Positions 1 to 10,456 of a stretch of DNA of 64,000 bases are shown here, piece by piece. Numbering within the stretch: the first letter of the stretch is position 1; every line of letters begins with the position of its first letter. The DNA comes from Neocallimastix lanati (nom. inval.). Lineage: Eukaryota; Neocallimastigomycota; Neocallimastigomycetes; Neocallimastigales; Neocallimastigaceae. The stretch covers positions 657,501-721,500 of the forward strand of contig JACVTC010000053.1 of the NCBI GenBank assembly GCA_016946835.1. Reading direction: 5' to 3'. The notes beneath the pieces were generated by a model, which ran no database searches, was not told the DNA's origin, and saw nothing but the letters and a program-made list of their open reading frames with translations. The translations under genes were made by a program, and so were the position numbers.

Positions 1-681
1 ACTATAATATTTACACCATAAATAATACATAATTTAATACTTAATAATATTTTATTTTATAAATAATTCTCATAATCATTAATACATTTTTCCTATAAGT
101 ATTATATAAAATGTTATATAAATCATTTATATTTTTATTTTAATCTACATATATTAATCATATTTAAATATTAAATTAAAAAGACATTAAAAATGTAGTA
201 TTAATATTTGAAGGAAAAATTGAAAATCTTTTATTTGTACTTATTTAAATCTAAAACTATCTTAATTGTACAAAATTTATAATGATTTTTTTTTTTTAAT
301 TATCTGAAAAGGTTTATATTTATTATTTATTTAAAAAGAAAAAAAGTACATTTATAATATTATTTTTAATAGTTTAATGATATTTAGTTCTATTTTTTAA
401 ATGTAATCAAGTGACAGAACAAAAGATTCTATTTCTGAAATATAAAAACTAAGATGATATTTTAAGAAAAGCAAGAGAATTTAATCATTTAGAATTAATG
501 ATTTCATAAATGTTATTATTACTAAAAACAATTAATAATAGTGAAATATATATATTTAGTTGATACTATTGATAATGGTTTTTGTTAGCAAGATCTCATT
601 ATAAATTTATATAAAAAAAAAGTACAAATTACTTCAATGCTTAATTAATAAACGATATTAAGAACATAGTTTGTCTAGCTG

Positions 682-713
<32 letters not shown>

Positions 714-2165
714 TTCCTTATATTGAAGTAGAACGTCTTGAACATATTTTATATTCATACTAATATTTTTAAATATATAAAAAACCAAAGTAGAAGCTTG
801 TCTACATAAGAAGATATTATCAGTAAAGGGATAGAAATCATGGTTAGTAAAAAAGAGTGATGGCTTTGTAAAATTGTTTTTAGCAAAAATTAAACTAAAC
901 AAAGCAAATTTATTTAATATAGTAAATTTGAATGCTATTCATTTCGCAATTTGGCGTTTCTAAGTTGTAATTTAAAGCCATAATTTTTTTTAAAACCATA
1001 TAAATATATTACTAAATAATAATTTTGAATATATAAATTAAAAAAAAATAATAATAATAATAAAATAAAACATTTAAAATATTTTTATAAAAATATTAAA
1101 ATTTCAAATAGAATTAAAATTAAAATAAATGGAATTAATTTAAAATAGATAATAAAATTGATTATTTAAAATAAATAAAAATATAAATATATCTTTATAG
1201 TTAAATAATATTTAACTTGTAATTATTAATTCGCCACATTGTTGAATGCAATGCTATTGTATAATAAATTAATTGTCAAATGTATTATTAAAGATATATT
1301 AATTTAGAATATTGGTGTAACCTATGATTAAATATTTAAATTAAGGAGATAGTTCGATTAACTACTTTTGGGAGATATTTTATTTTGTTTTAAAATTATT
1401 ATTTTAAAATTTTTTTTATATATTTTGTTTGTTAGACTAGTGATTTTACAATAGTTTTTAATTCTTAAGAACTATTTAAATTATTGAACTGATTATTTAT
1501 TTCTTTTTTAATAATAATTTTTTTATATAATAATTACTAATTATAAAGTTTTTAAATTTAAAAATAGGAAATATTAATTTTATTACAGCATTACAGTAAT
1601 ATAATTAAAAATGTTATATATAATAAAAATCTTCTCAATATAATTAATTATAAAATTATAATAAGAAAATATAATAAATAATAAAATAAATATTAACTAT
1701 TGCTTTTCATAGTTTTATGTTGAAATTTAATATTTAACATATGATCGTTGTATCAGCCACAATTAAAATTTTATGTTTGATTTTCTTTGATTTAAATATT
1801 ATTATATTTAGGTTTTTATATTTATTAAAGTTCTTAAGAGTTATATTCAATAGTATTACTCAAAATTAAATAATAAAAATGTTTAAATATTTCTGTTGTT
1901 GTTTTTGGAGAAATTCCACTTTAAATATTTTTTGATAATTTTTTTTATAAATACTTAAGTATTATTTTATCTTTATAATACTTAAAGATAAAAGATAAAA
2001 TAAAATAAAAGAAAAGAAAAGAACTTCAAAATATTAATTTAATTAAGTTAAAAAAAAAAAAAAAATAAAAATAAAAAATAAAAAAATAAAAAAAAAATTA
2101 TGAAATTTATTTAAATTTAATAAATATAATACAATTAAAAAAAAAAATAAAAAAAGAAGAAAAAA
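1..2165. other. AT-rich spacer, no gene supported
   Basis: No reading frame here is convincing. The DNA is strongly AT-rich with A and T runs. A stretch near 830-960 reads on the plus strand as a weakly ankyrin-like string (VKLFLAK...LNKANL...NAIHFAI), interrupted by stops upstream. It may be a very old ankyrin relic but is too short to call. Confidence 0.5.
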
Positions 2166-2786
2166 ATGGTAAACTTAATATTAAAAAGTAGATTAAGCAT
2201 GAAAGCTATTGCCTTTTGTTTAATAGCAAAAAATATATTAAGTGTTAAAAGTCAAGAAATTTCAGATTGCTCTATTATAAAAGATGCTGCGGAAAGTTTA
2301 GGACCAAATAAATCAAAATTTTCATCAACTAATTGTTGTGATTTAGATGTTATAACTTGCAACAGTAATAGCATAACAGGAGTGTAAATAATGATAATTA
2401 ATTAACTAAAAATCCAAAATTTTATATAATTTTTAAATGTTTATTAAATATATATAAATATAATATTATATATATATATTTATGAAGTAAATTTATAGGA
2501 ATTTCATGCTTTGATTTTAGTACAGATTTGGAAAAAGCTATAGATAAATTAGCTAACTTAAAAAATTTAGAATCATTGTAATTAAAATATATATTATAAT
2601 ATTAATATAATAAAATAATATAATATAATTTCTTATAATTTAAATAATAAAACATAAAAATCTTCTTATTTATTATTAATATATTATCTAAATATATATA
2701 AATTATAAAAAGTGAATTAAGTGAACAAGATTTTTGTAAACCTCCAAAAAATATTCCAAAATTAAAAAATTTAAAAACTTTGTATG

Positions 2787-2818
<32 letters not shown>

Positions 2819-3831
2819 GTTAAATTGATATTATTCAAAAATTTAAACTAATTACAATATCATATATACCTATAATTTATGCAAATTTTCATGAATTAGA
2901 ATTATAAGGAAAAATGGTTTTAAGGATACTCTACCTGAAGACATTATTCAATTAACTAATTTAGAAACATTGTACATGTTTATATTTTATTTAAAATATC
3001 AAAAAAAAAAAAAAAAAAAAAAAAAATAAAAAAAAAAATAAAAAAAAAAAAAAAATAAAAAAAAATAAAAAAAAAAAAAAAAAAATAAATAAATAAATAC
3101 TAAATATATTTAAATCTAATGAATATTTTAATATTATTATTGTATAAAAGGGATTTATCTAGTAATAACTATTTCGGTTCAATTCCTAGCTCTTACACTA
3201 AATTAACAAAATTAAAATCTTTGTAAGTTATTATTTTGCATTGTAAAGAATGTATTCATTTATTACTTTATAATAAGATTTAAGTATATTACTATGAAAT
3301 GAATATTATAATTTATATACAAATTCATTGTAATATATATAATATTATATTCATTAGATCATTACAATATAATTCTTTAACTGGAAATATTCCATACAGT
3401 TTTAGTCAATTGGAAAATTTAACTGAATTGTAAGAATAAAAATTCACATTTAATTATATTTCATATATAATTTATTTATAAATTAATATGTTAATACATA
3501 TATATTTTTTATTAAATAAATTTTTTTTTATTTCTTTTTTATTATTATTATTATTTTATTTCAACTTATTAAGAAATTTGAATGGAAATTTCGATTTAAA
3601 GGGATATATTCCAAAAATGTCAAAGATTAGCACTTGTGATTACGAAAATACAGAATTATGCTCCTTAAAAAGTACTACATGTACTAACAATTTAAAAAAT
3701 GTTTGTACCCTTGACGATGTTACCACTACTAATAAAAGTAATGGAAATCCTAATCCTGATAAAAAGGAATATGAAAATGATATTATAACAGCTGATGATG
3801 ATAATAATAATGGTGATACTCGGAATAGTAC

Positions 3832-3873
<42 letters not shown>

Positions 3874-4948
3874 TAAACCTAGCTCAATAACAACAATTGT
3901 TATAGTATTAATTATTGTTAGTGTTTTATATTTTGGTTTTAATAAATGTATTAACACCATATCTAAATCTCGTTATAAAAGCAATAATAAAGAAAAACAT
4001 ATATCTGCTAGAAATCAAGAATATACAGTATTATCTGAAGCTTTTGAACGAACTAATATAAATAATAATAATAATAATATTAATACTAATACTAATACTA
4101 ATAGTAACACTAATACTAATACTAATAATAATAGTAATAATAACAGTAATTCTAATAATAATAATAATAGTAGAAATAATAATAATGATAATGATATAAA
4201 TGTTACCGTTGAGATTACAGGCACTAGTAATAATAATAATAATAATAATAATAATACAGAAAAAGGACAAGATGAACGAGAAAATTCAAATATTTATATT
4301 AATAATGAACAAAATGAAAAACCCTCTGGCTCTATTACCCCAAGAATTAATAATTATGAGCCCACAACATCGAAACTGAATAAATCATTTCCAATACAAC
4401 AAGCAATACCACAAGCAGTATTAGTTGAGTCAAACTCAAATATTTCTATTAATCAGGCGACCGCTTCCAGTTCAAGTGCTGTTCTTAGTACAACTGTTGT
4501 TCCTAATGCAACTGCTGTTCCTAGTACAACTGTTGTTCCTAATGCAACTTCTGTTCCTAGTGCAACTACTGTACCAAGTCCAGTTATCGTTTCTAATTCG
4601 ACGACTGCTGTTGCTAATCCAACGGCTACTCCTAATCAACCCATTTATCTGACTTATGCTGTTCCAGTACAAGCTTTTACAGTACCCAATCAACCTTATC
4701 AACAATACTATTCACAAGTTGTACAACCTCAAGTGGTTATTCAACCTCAAGAAAATTCACAAGCTACTTACACTACGCAATACTATCAACAACCAGGCTA
4801 CTCACCAAACCAAGCGTATACAGTGGTGTCTATGCCTGGACAAGGCTATCTAACGACCGAAGCCTCGTCGACGGCAACAAGCCAACCACAAGACAATAAT
4901 AATTTAGAGTCACCTCCTGCATATCAAGAATTTGATAGAAATAACTAA
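2166..4948 (+). CDS. Leucine-rich repeat single-pass membrane protein, 7 exons
   Basis: Seven exons can be read: 2166-2383, 2521-2577, 2713-2781, 2900-2971, 3151-3222, 3358-3429 and 3574-4948, giving about 644 residues. Every intron is GT-AG and in phase 2, splitting a Leu or neighbouring codon. Exons 4-6 are each exactly 72 nt and encode one plant/fungal-type LRR (for example LDLSSNNYFGSIPSSYTKL). The N-terminus is hydrophobic and looks like a signal peptide, followed by a Cys-containing cap. After the LRRs come a Cys-rich segment, an Asn run, a transmembrane helix at about residues 290-309 (SSITTIVIVLIIVSVLYFGF), Asn/Thr-rich runs, a VPNAT/VPSTT repeat and a Gln/Tyr/Pro-rich tail ending in PPAYQEF (PPAY at about 634-637). 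The ectodomain is probably outside the cell; the ligand is unknown. The PPAY could bind WW domains such as those of Rsp5/Nedd4 ligases (inference). Asn runs are coded by AAT arrays that may vary in length. Confidence 0.85.
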
Positions 4949-5001
4949 TCTTATAAAATAGATAAACTAAAAATAAAAAATTTAAAATAAATAAATAAAA
5001 A

Positions 5002-5032
<31 letters not shown>

Positions 5033-5369
5033 TAATGCAAAATAAAAATAAAAGAAAAAAAAAAAAATAATAATATAATAATATTATATGCATAAATAAA
5101 TAAATAAATTAAATAATAATAATAATAATATAATACAACATTTAAAAAATAATAATAATAATAATAATAAAAATTTTTTTTTTCTTCTTTTTAAATTTAT
5201 ATAAATTAATGTAAAAGTAGATAAACATAATAGAATGAAATAACAAAAAAAAAAAATTAAAAAATAAATAAAAAAATTAATCATTAAAAAAATATATATT
5301 TTTAATTTATATATATATATATTTTATAAATAATAATAATATAATAATAATAATTAAAAAAAAAAAATG
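4949..5369. other. A-rich 3' flank of the LRR gene
   Basis: This is AAT- and A-rich low-complexity DNA between the LRR stop codon and the LTR element. No gene or RNA is visible. The poly-Phe/Leu frames on the minus strand are products of composition. Confidence 0.6.
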
Positions 5370-5374
5370 GACCT

Positions 5375-5675
5375 TGTTAGAAATAAAGTTTAATATTATG
5401 ATACTATATTATAGTTAGTTATATAATAACTTAGAATATAATATTATTAATATATTAAATAATTAAATATATATTGTTATGTAAATATATTGTGGCGCAT
5501 ATATGACGTACATCATATACTTACATAAACAACCAAATATAGTTATATTAAATGTAATAAATAATGTTTATATAATTGTATTATACAATTAATTATAAAA
5601 AAGAACCTTATTAAATAAAGATATTATTAAAAAAGTAGAGATTGAAATCTCAATTTCAAAGAAATATTTTTAACA
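5375..5675 (+). repeat. Left LTR (301 bp)
   Basis: It starts TGTTAGAAA and ends TTTTTAACA, so the ends form a TGTTA/TAACA inverted repeat. The target duplication GACCT lies at 5370-5374. Near the 3' end are two overlapping hairpins: GAGATT/AATCTC and TTGAAAT/ATTTCAA. No hammerhead core (CTGANGA) is present, which argues against a retrozyme. Confidence 0.95.
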
Positions 5676-5693
5676 GATTAAGAGTCTCAATGG
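5676..5693 (+). promoter_or_regulatory. Primer-binding site, complementary to tRNA-Lys(CUU) anticodon arm
   Basis: The bases directly after the left LTR are GATTAAGAGTCTCAATGG. Their reverse complement contains GACTCTTAATC, the anticodon stem-loop of eukaryotic tRNA-Lys(CUU) with anticodon CTT; the animal tRNA matches over the longer string TGAGACTCTTAATC. Priming from an internal tRNA cut, rather than the CCA end, is known for Drosophila copia and for yeast Ty5 and Tca2. The tRNA comparison is from memory and the host tRNA is not in this window. The site also folds on itself (AGAGTC with GACTCT). Confidence 0.6.
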
Positions 5694-6399
5694 ACTCTCA
5701 GTGACTCTTAAAGGATTCCTTAAGCAAGTAATTCTAAGCCGGATAAAACAGCATGCCGAAAATTTGAGTTCAAGTCGTTGAGTATTATAATTAGAGATTA
5801 TTTGTTAAAAATAAAAAATATTATATATATGTTTCTATAAACTTCTGATTAAAACTGCTCAAAGGCAAAGTTTTAGTATTGTAATAGTAAATTATTTCTA
5901 AAAATTAATAAAGTTTAAATTATTTAGAAATAAACGAACATTTAAATTTAAAATTATTTAATTTAAACGCTAAGAAAAATATATAAGAGAATTTAAATTT
6001 AAAATAATTAAAATACTTTGAATATATTTAGAACAAGCAATTCAATTTTAAATTTATGAAAATAAACATTTCCAATAAAAAATGAATTGAACATTTGCAA
6101 AACTTTGTATTTGAAATATATCACTCTAAATAATAATATAATAATATAATTAATGTAAACATTTAAATATTTTGAATATTTTGAATACTTTAGATTTTAA
6201 ATTTAAAATTAGGAATAAAAGTTAAATTTTGAAATTCGTTTAAGGCAGTAAAATTCATAGTTAATGAGAATCAAAGGAATTAACTAAATTATTTAAAGGA
6301 ATAAAAGAAAATCAAATTTTAAAGAAAGTAAATGTAGCTTAATGTAGCAATTTTGGAGAAGAAACTTTTTATATAAATACTCCTAACTTCGTAATAAGT

Positions 6400-7100
6400 A
6401 ATGATTGCTTCCTTTAACAATTCAATTGATATAGTACGTTATCTTATTAAGAGAAATGCAGATATTTATAATCGAAAACGGTGAAAATATAAATCGTAAA
6501 GATATTAATGGATATTCACTTTTAATGATGGCTTCACAAAACAATCACATAAAAATTGTAAAATATTTATTAAATAAAGGAGCCGATATTTAAGATAAAA
6601 ATGTTAATGGTAACACAGCTTTAATTATAGCATGTGCCAATGGACATGATGAAATTGTTAAACTTTTATTAAATGTTTATAATAAACATTTAAAAATGTT
6701 TAATAAAAATACTAATACAAATAAAAAAGTTATATAGATATTACTAATAAACTTATTTATATTTCTTTAATTCTTTAATGTATGCTTCCAAAAATGGACA
6801 TTTAAAGGTGGTGAAACTGCTTGTTAGCAATTTAGCAAATGTAAATATCAAAAATAGTAATGGTACCCCATTAATGTTGGCTACTAAACATAAATTTTTT
6901 TTTTCGATATTGTAAAATATTTAATAAAAAAAAAAAAATAAATCATATTTAAATTTATCAAATAAACAAGGGAAAACCCTATTACTGTATGCAGTTAAAA
7001 AGGTTACTTTGATATTATGAAATATTTAATTGAACATGGTGTAGATATTAATAATAGTAAAAATAAACAAGAATATCAGAAATAATCATAGCGAGGTAGT
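6400..7100 (+). pseudogene. Ankyrin-repeat pseudogene carried inside the LTR element
   Basis: Plus-strand translation gives successive ankyrin units broken by stops and frameshifts: ASFNNSIDIVRYLIKRNAD, then YSLLMMASQNNHIKIVKYLL..GADI, a TAA, NGNTALIIACANGHDEIVKLLL, then LMYASKNGHLKVVKLLV, TPLMLATKHK and KYLIEHGVDINN. The consensus is that of the intact ankyrin genes at the right of this window (GxTxLxxAxxxgxxxivkyLlxxGADin). Further decayed sequence of the same base use may run to about 7480. Since it lies between identical LTRs it travels with the element, so it was captured before the last transposition. It cannot code for a full protein. Confidence 0.85.
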
Positions 7101-8043
7101 TAAATTGTTTTAGAGATCATTATAGCAATTTGTTCTATTTAATTTAGTTTTATTTTATAATAAAAAGATATATTGAAATTAATATGCTACCCATGAAAAT
7201 CCTTCATATAATGATGTCAAATTTATTGATGAAAATAGATATAAATTTTTTTTTTTAAAACTCTGTGACTATTTTAATATTGCTTTTTATATTAAAGGGG
7301 AAAGAAATTTGGTGAAAGAAATTTAGTATCGAATATGATAAGAATGATTTAAAAGATTTTTTAAATAGAAATTATTTTGAATTAAAAGAATTAAATACCT
7401 ACAATTTTTATTTTATAATATATTCACTTAAATTACCAAATATTTAATTCATTACTAAAAATTATAAATACTTGTGATCAGAGAAAAGAAAAGAAACATA
7501 GAATAATATCATGTATTAAAATATACATTAATATATATCTTTATATATTATATCCTTAAGATACATTAATATTAATAATGATAAATAATAATAAATAATA
7601 ATAATTAATAATATCATATAAGTAATAAATAATAATAATAATGATAACGATAATGATAATGATTGTAGTAATCATGATAGTTAAAAATAAAAAAAAAAAA
7701 ATAATAAATAATAATAATAAGCTTTAATAAACTTGAAGATATTCCATTAATCTTGAAATTAATTTCAACTTTATAATATTAGTACATACAGCATTAATTT
7801 ATAATTAACATAGAATTAATATATTAGAAATTACTTATAAATGACAGAAATTGAGGTTAGTTATTCTCCCTAATTATTGCACAAATATATAGTATATTTT
7901 TGAATAATGAAACACGTATATTTTATTTCATCCGAATATATTTGATAGTTTATGATTAACTACAAAGCGGGTATTCGAAGGAGGATGTCACAAAGTACTA
8001 ATAAGCATTAAAACAAGTACTTATTTATAAAAATTAAATAGAA

Positions 8044-8169
8044 ATGCTTAGCGTGAAATAAGCATATTCTACAATAATTATATTAATTGATTACCTAGCG
8101 TGAAGTAGGTATTTTCATTAATATTTAATATAATAACATGATTTAACTTAGCGTGAAATGAGCTAAATC
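8044..8169 (+). other. Three tandem hairpins with the shared loop GCGTGAAR
   Basis: Hairpin 1 (8044-8065) has arms ATGCTTA and TAAGCAT; hairpin 2 (8092-8111) has TACCTA and TAGGTA; hairpin 3 (8140-8169) has GATTTAACTTA and TGAGCTAAATC, pairing over 11 positions with one A-C mismatch and one T-G wobble. Loops are GCGTGAAA, GCGTGAAG and GCGTGAAA. Stems differ while pairing is kept, which is the pattern expected of selected RNA structure. They lie in the non-coding 3' half of the LTR element. Roles in packaging, dimerisation or recognition by a helper element's Gag or RT are possible; none can be shown from sequence. Confidence 0.8.
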
Positions 8170-8464
8170 ATTGTTAATAATAATAGATGGAGTATGACCT
8201 TCATTGATAGGACTTCATTTCATTTATACAAGGCACCTCATATTAACACTTAAAATAGTGAGTTTTAGCCGTCATTGGTACTTAACTTCCAATTAATCAA
8301 GCGGATACTTCATGTTTTAATATAAAATTAAATTGATTTTTAAATTTTATATATTTCAGAATACTTTCATTAAAGGTATGGTGCAATTATTTAATTAACT
8401 ATTGCAAACAATTTAAAATTTTCATTTTCAAATCTATATATTCATTTCATAATATTTAGATTTG

Positions 8465-8472
8465 AGGGGGAA
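8465..8472 (+). promoter_or_regulatory. Internal copy of the polypurine tract (central-PPT-like)
   Basis: AGGGGGAA here is identical to the polypurine tract next to the right LTR. Runs of five G are rare in DNA this AT-rich. Some retroelements use a second, internal polypurine tract for plus-strand priming; that role is inferred. Confidence 0.45.
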
Positions 8473-8737
8473 TAATGGTCACTGAAAATTTAATATTTAA
8501 ATTTATATATAGTGAGGTTGCCGAAATTGTGTATAGGATGGTGTAAAGCCTGATGAGTATCCAATCCTAATTAATATATAAAATAATTAAGTTTTGAAGT
8601 TTAAACGTATATTAAACGTTATCATTATTATAATTACATAGTATGAAGTGTATCTTCTAATATGATTTTTAATTAATCGTATATAAAAGGTTAGTTATAA
8701 AATATATATATTATAATGAAACATAAAAATGTATGTT

Positions 8738-8804
8738 AAATTTATTTTAAGTATATATACCGTACGTAATGTCATGAAATAAATTTGTAAGGCGGAATTA
8801 CGTA
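8738..8804 (+). other. Pseudoknot-like interleaved inverted repeats
   Basis: AAATTTATTT (8738-8747) is complementary to AAATAAATTT (8777-8786). TACGTAAT (8763-8770), inside that loop, is complementary to ATTACGTA (8797-8804) outside it. The interleaving gives an H-type pseudoknot topology in RNA. The first stem is pure A/T and could arise by chance; the second contains C and G. Confidence 0.4.
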
Positions 8805-9100
8805 ATATTTAAATGAATAGAATTAAAAATAAATTTTTAATTACAACAGATTGTTACAAATAATGAAAACAAAACAGTATTTTATAATTTCAGATTAATA
8901 GACGTATATAATTTGGAAAGTAAATATAAACAAAAGGTTAAATAATAAATTAAAAACAATAATCTAAGTACAAAGGAATAAGAATTTAAAACTACGAAAA
9001 ACGAATAAACAAAAAAAAAATAAATAAAAATAAAATAAATAAATATTAATTTAAAGAAAGATAAACAGAATAACTACATTAATTTGCCTAATTCAATGAG

Positions 9101-9250
9101 TGAATTTTCAAAATAAATTCAGAAAATATTAATTATAATTCTGAAAGTTGTGATTTAATTTAAATAATTTAATGATGAATTTTCAAAATAAATTCAGATA
9201 ATTTTAATCATAATTCTGAAAATTAAAATTCAATTTAAATGATTTAATGA
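9101..9250 (+). repeat. 75-bp tandem duplication in the LTR element
   Basis: Units 9101-9175 and 9176-9250 both begin TGAATTTTCAAAATAAATTC and end near AATTTAATGA, with scattered differences. Each unit contains TTCAGA or a close variant followed by TCTGAA, so each can fold into a hairpin. It lies about 450 bp upstream of the 3' LTR. Confidence 0.75.
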
Positions 9251-9685
9251 TAGAATAAAAATAAAACTATAACAAAAATAGTGACAATATTATTGCATTT
9301 AAGAGTGAATAAGAAAAGAAAATAAAAGGAAATAACTCTAAGTACTCAAGAAATATAAAAATCATTTAAGGAATTAAATATAAATATAAATAACATAATA
9401 ATTAATTTAGATAATAAAACTGCAATTTATATCTTCAAAAATGAAGCTATAAATTTAAAAGTAATAGTACATTAAATTTAAAAGTAATAACACATTAACT
9501 AAATAAAAAATTATAGGTATTAGAGAACTAATAAGGAATAAATATATAGATATATAAATATAATTATCAAATAGTTTAAATAAATTCTTGAATATTAATT
9601 TAATGAATAAATTTAAAAAACAACATTCTTTCTAGCTTTAGTAATTAAAGATAATAAATTTTTTATTTAAAGAATATTAAACTTT

Positions 9686-9693
9686 AGGGGGAA
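9686..9693 (+). promoter_or_regulatory. Polypurine tract of the LTR element
   Basis: AGGGGGAA ends at the base before the right LTR. This is the position where plus-strand DNA synthesis is primed in LTR retroelements, and it fixes the element as plus-oriented. Confidence 0.85.
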
Positions 9694-9994
9694 TGTTAGA
9701 AATAAAGTTTAATATTATGATACTATATTATAGTTAGTTATATAATAACTTAGAATATAATATTATTAATATATTAAATAATTAAATATATATTGTTATG
9801 TAAATATATTGTGGCGCATATATGACGTACATCATATACTTACATAAACAACCAAATATAGTTATATTAAATGTAATAAATAATGTTTATATAATTGTAT
9901 TATACAATTAATTATAAAAAAGAACCTTATTAAATAAAGATATTATTAAAAAAGTAGAGATTGAAATCTCAATTTCAAAGAAATATTTTTAACA
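9694..9994 (+). repeat. Right LTR (301 bp)
   Basis: It is identical to the left LTR by base-by-base reading and the same length. The second copy of the target duplication GACCT follows at 9995-9999. Before insertion the locus read ATGGACCTAAAAG. Confidence 0.95.
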
Positions 9995-9999
9995 GACCT

Positions 10000-10271
10000 A
10001 AAAGTATTAAAAAAAAAAAAATTTTTTTTTTTAATTTATTTTTTTTTTTTTTTTTAATTTTATTTATTATTATTATTTTTTTTTAATTAACCAAAAGGCT
10101 TGATTTTTTTTTTAAACTGAAATTCCTTTCATCAAAATTAACGAAATAATTTTTTTTTTTTTTTGGTACGAAATGCATGAAATTATAGTTTTTTATTATA
10201 AAAAAAAATTTTTTTTTTATTATTTTAATATAAAATTAAATCAAAATATTAAATTAAATTAAATTAATCTT

Positions 10272-10303
<32 letters not shown>

Positions 10304-10333
10304 GAGGACTTTTCCAATAATAAAGAAAATAAT

Positions 10334-10370
<37 letters not shown>

Positions 10371-10456
10371 ACTAATTTAGTAATAATTATATTTTATAAA
10401 ATGATTTTCAATTATTATATGTATTAAAATAAAATAAAATAAAATAAATATTTTTT
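10000..10456. other. AT-rich spacer upstream of the small secreted-protein gene
   Basis: Poly-T, poly-A and an (AAT)n run at about 10277-10302. No gene is seen. Confidence 0.6.

Larger units (their letters stand above)
5375..9994 (+). mobile_element. Complete non-autonomous LTR retroelement (4,620 bp, copia-like, no gag-pol)
   Basis: Two direct repeats of 301 bp (5375-5675 and 9694-9994), identical by eye, begin TGTTA and end TAACA and bound a 4.0-kb interior. The element is flanked by the 5-bp target duplication GACCT (5370-5374 and 9995-9999). Just inside the left LTR is a primer-binding site, and AGGGGGAA abuts the right LTR. No reading frame longer than about 60 codons occurs inside, so Gag and Pol must come from elsewhere. 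The interior holds a decayed ankyrin segment, three hairpins with one shared loop, a pseudoknot-like pair of inverted repeats and a 75-bp duplication. By size and lack of coding it matches the class called LARD (large retrotransposon derivative). Identical LTRs imply a recent insertion. Copia-like is inferred from the internal-tRNA primer site and the target size, not from any pol sequence. Confidence 0.93.

Noticed and set aside
675-902. 75-codon minus-strand frame
   Set aside because: Its Lys run comes from a T tract, no domain is visible, and it sits in AT-rich spacer.
5679-5710. Inverted repeat AAGAGTC...GACTCTT just inside the left LTR, considered as a regulatory hairpin
   Set aside because: The overlap with the tRNA-Lys(CUU) match explains the first arm better; the hairpin may still form but is not needed.
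8550-8557. CTGATGAG, the hammerhead ribozyme core
   Set aside because: No matching stem II or GAAA follows at the right distance, and no copy lies in the LTRs as in retrozymes. The surrounding TAGGAT/ATCCTA pair gives only a plain hairpin.
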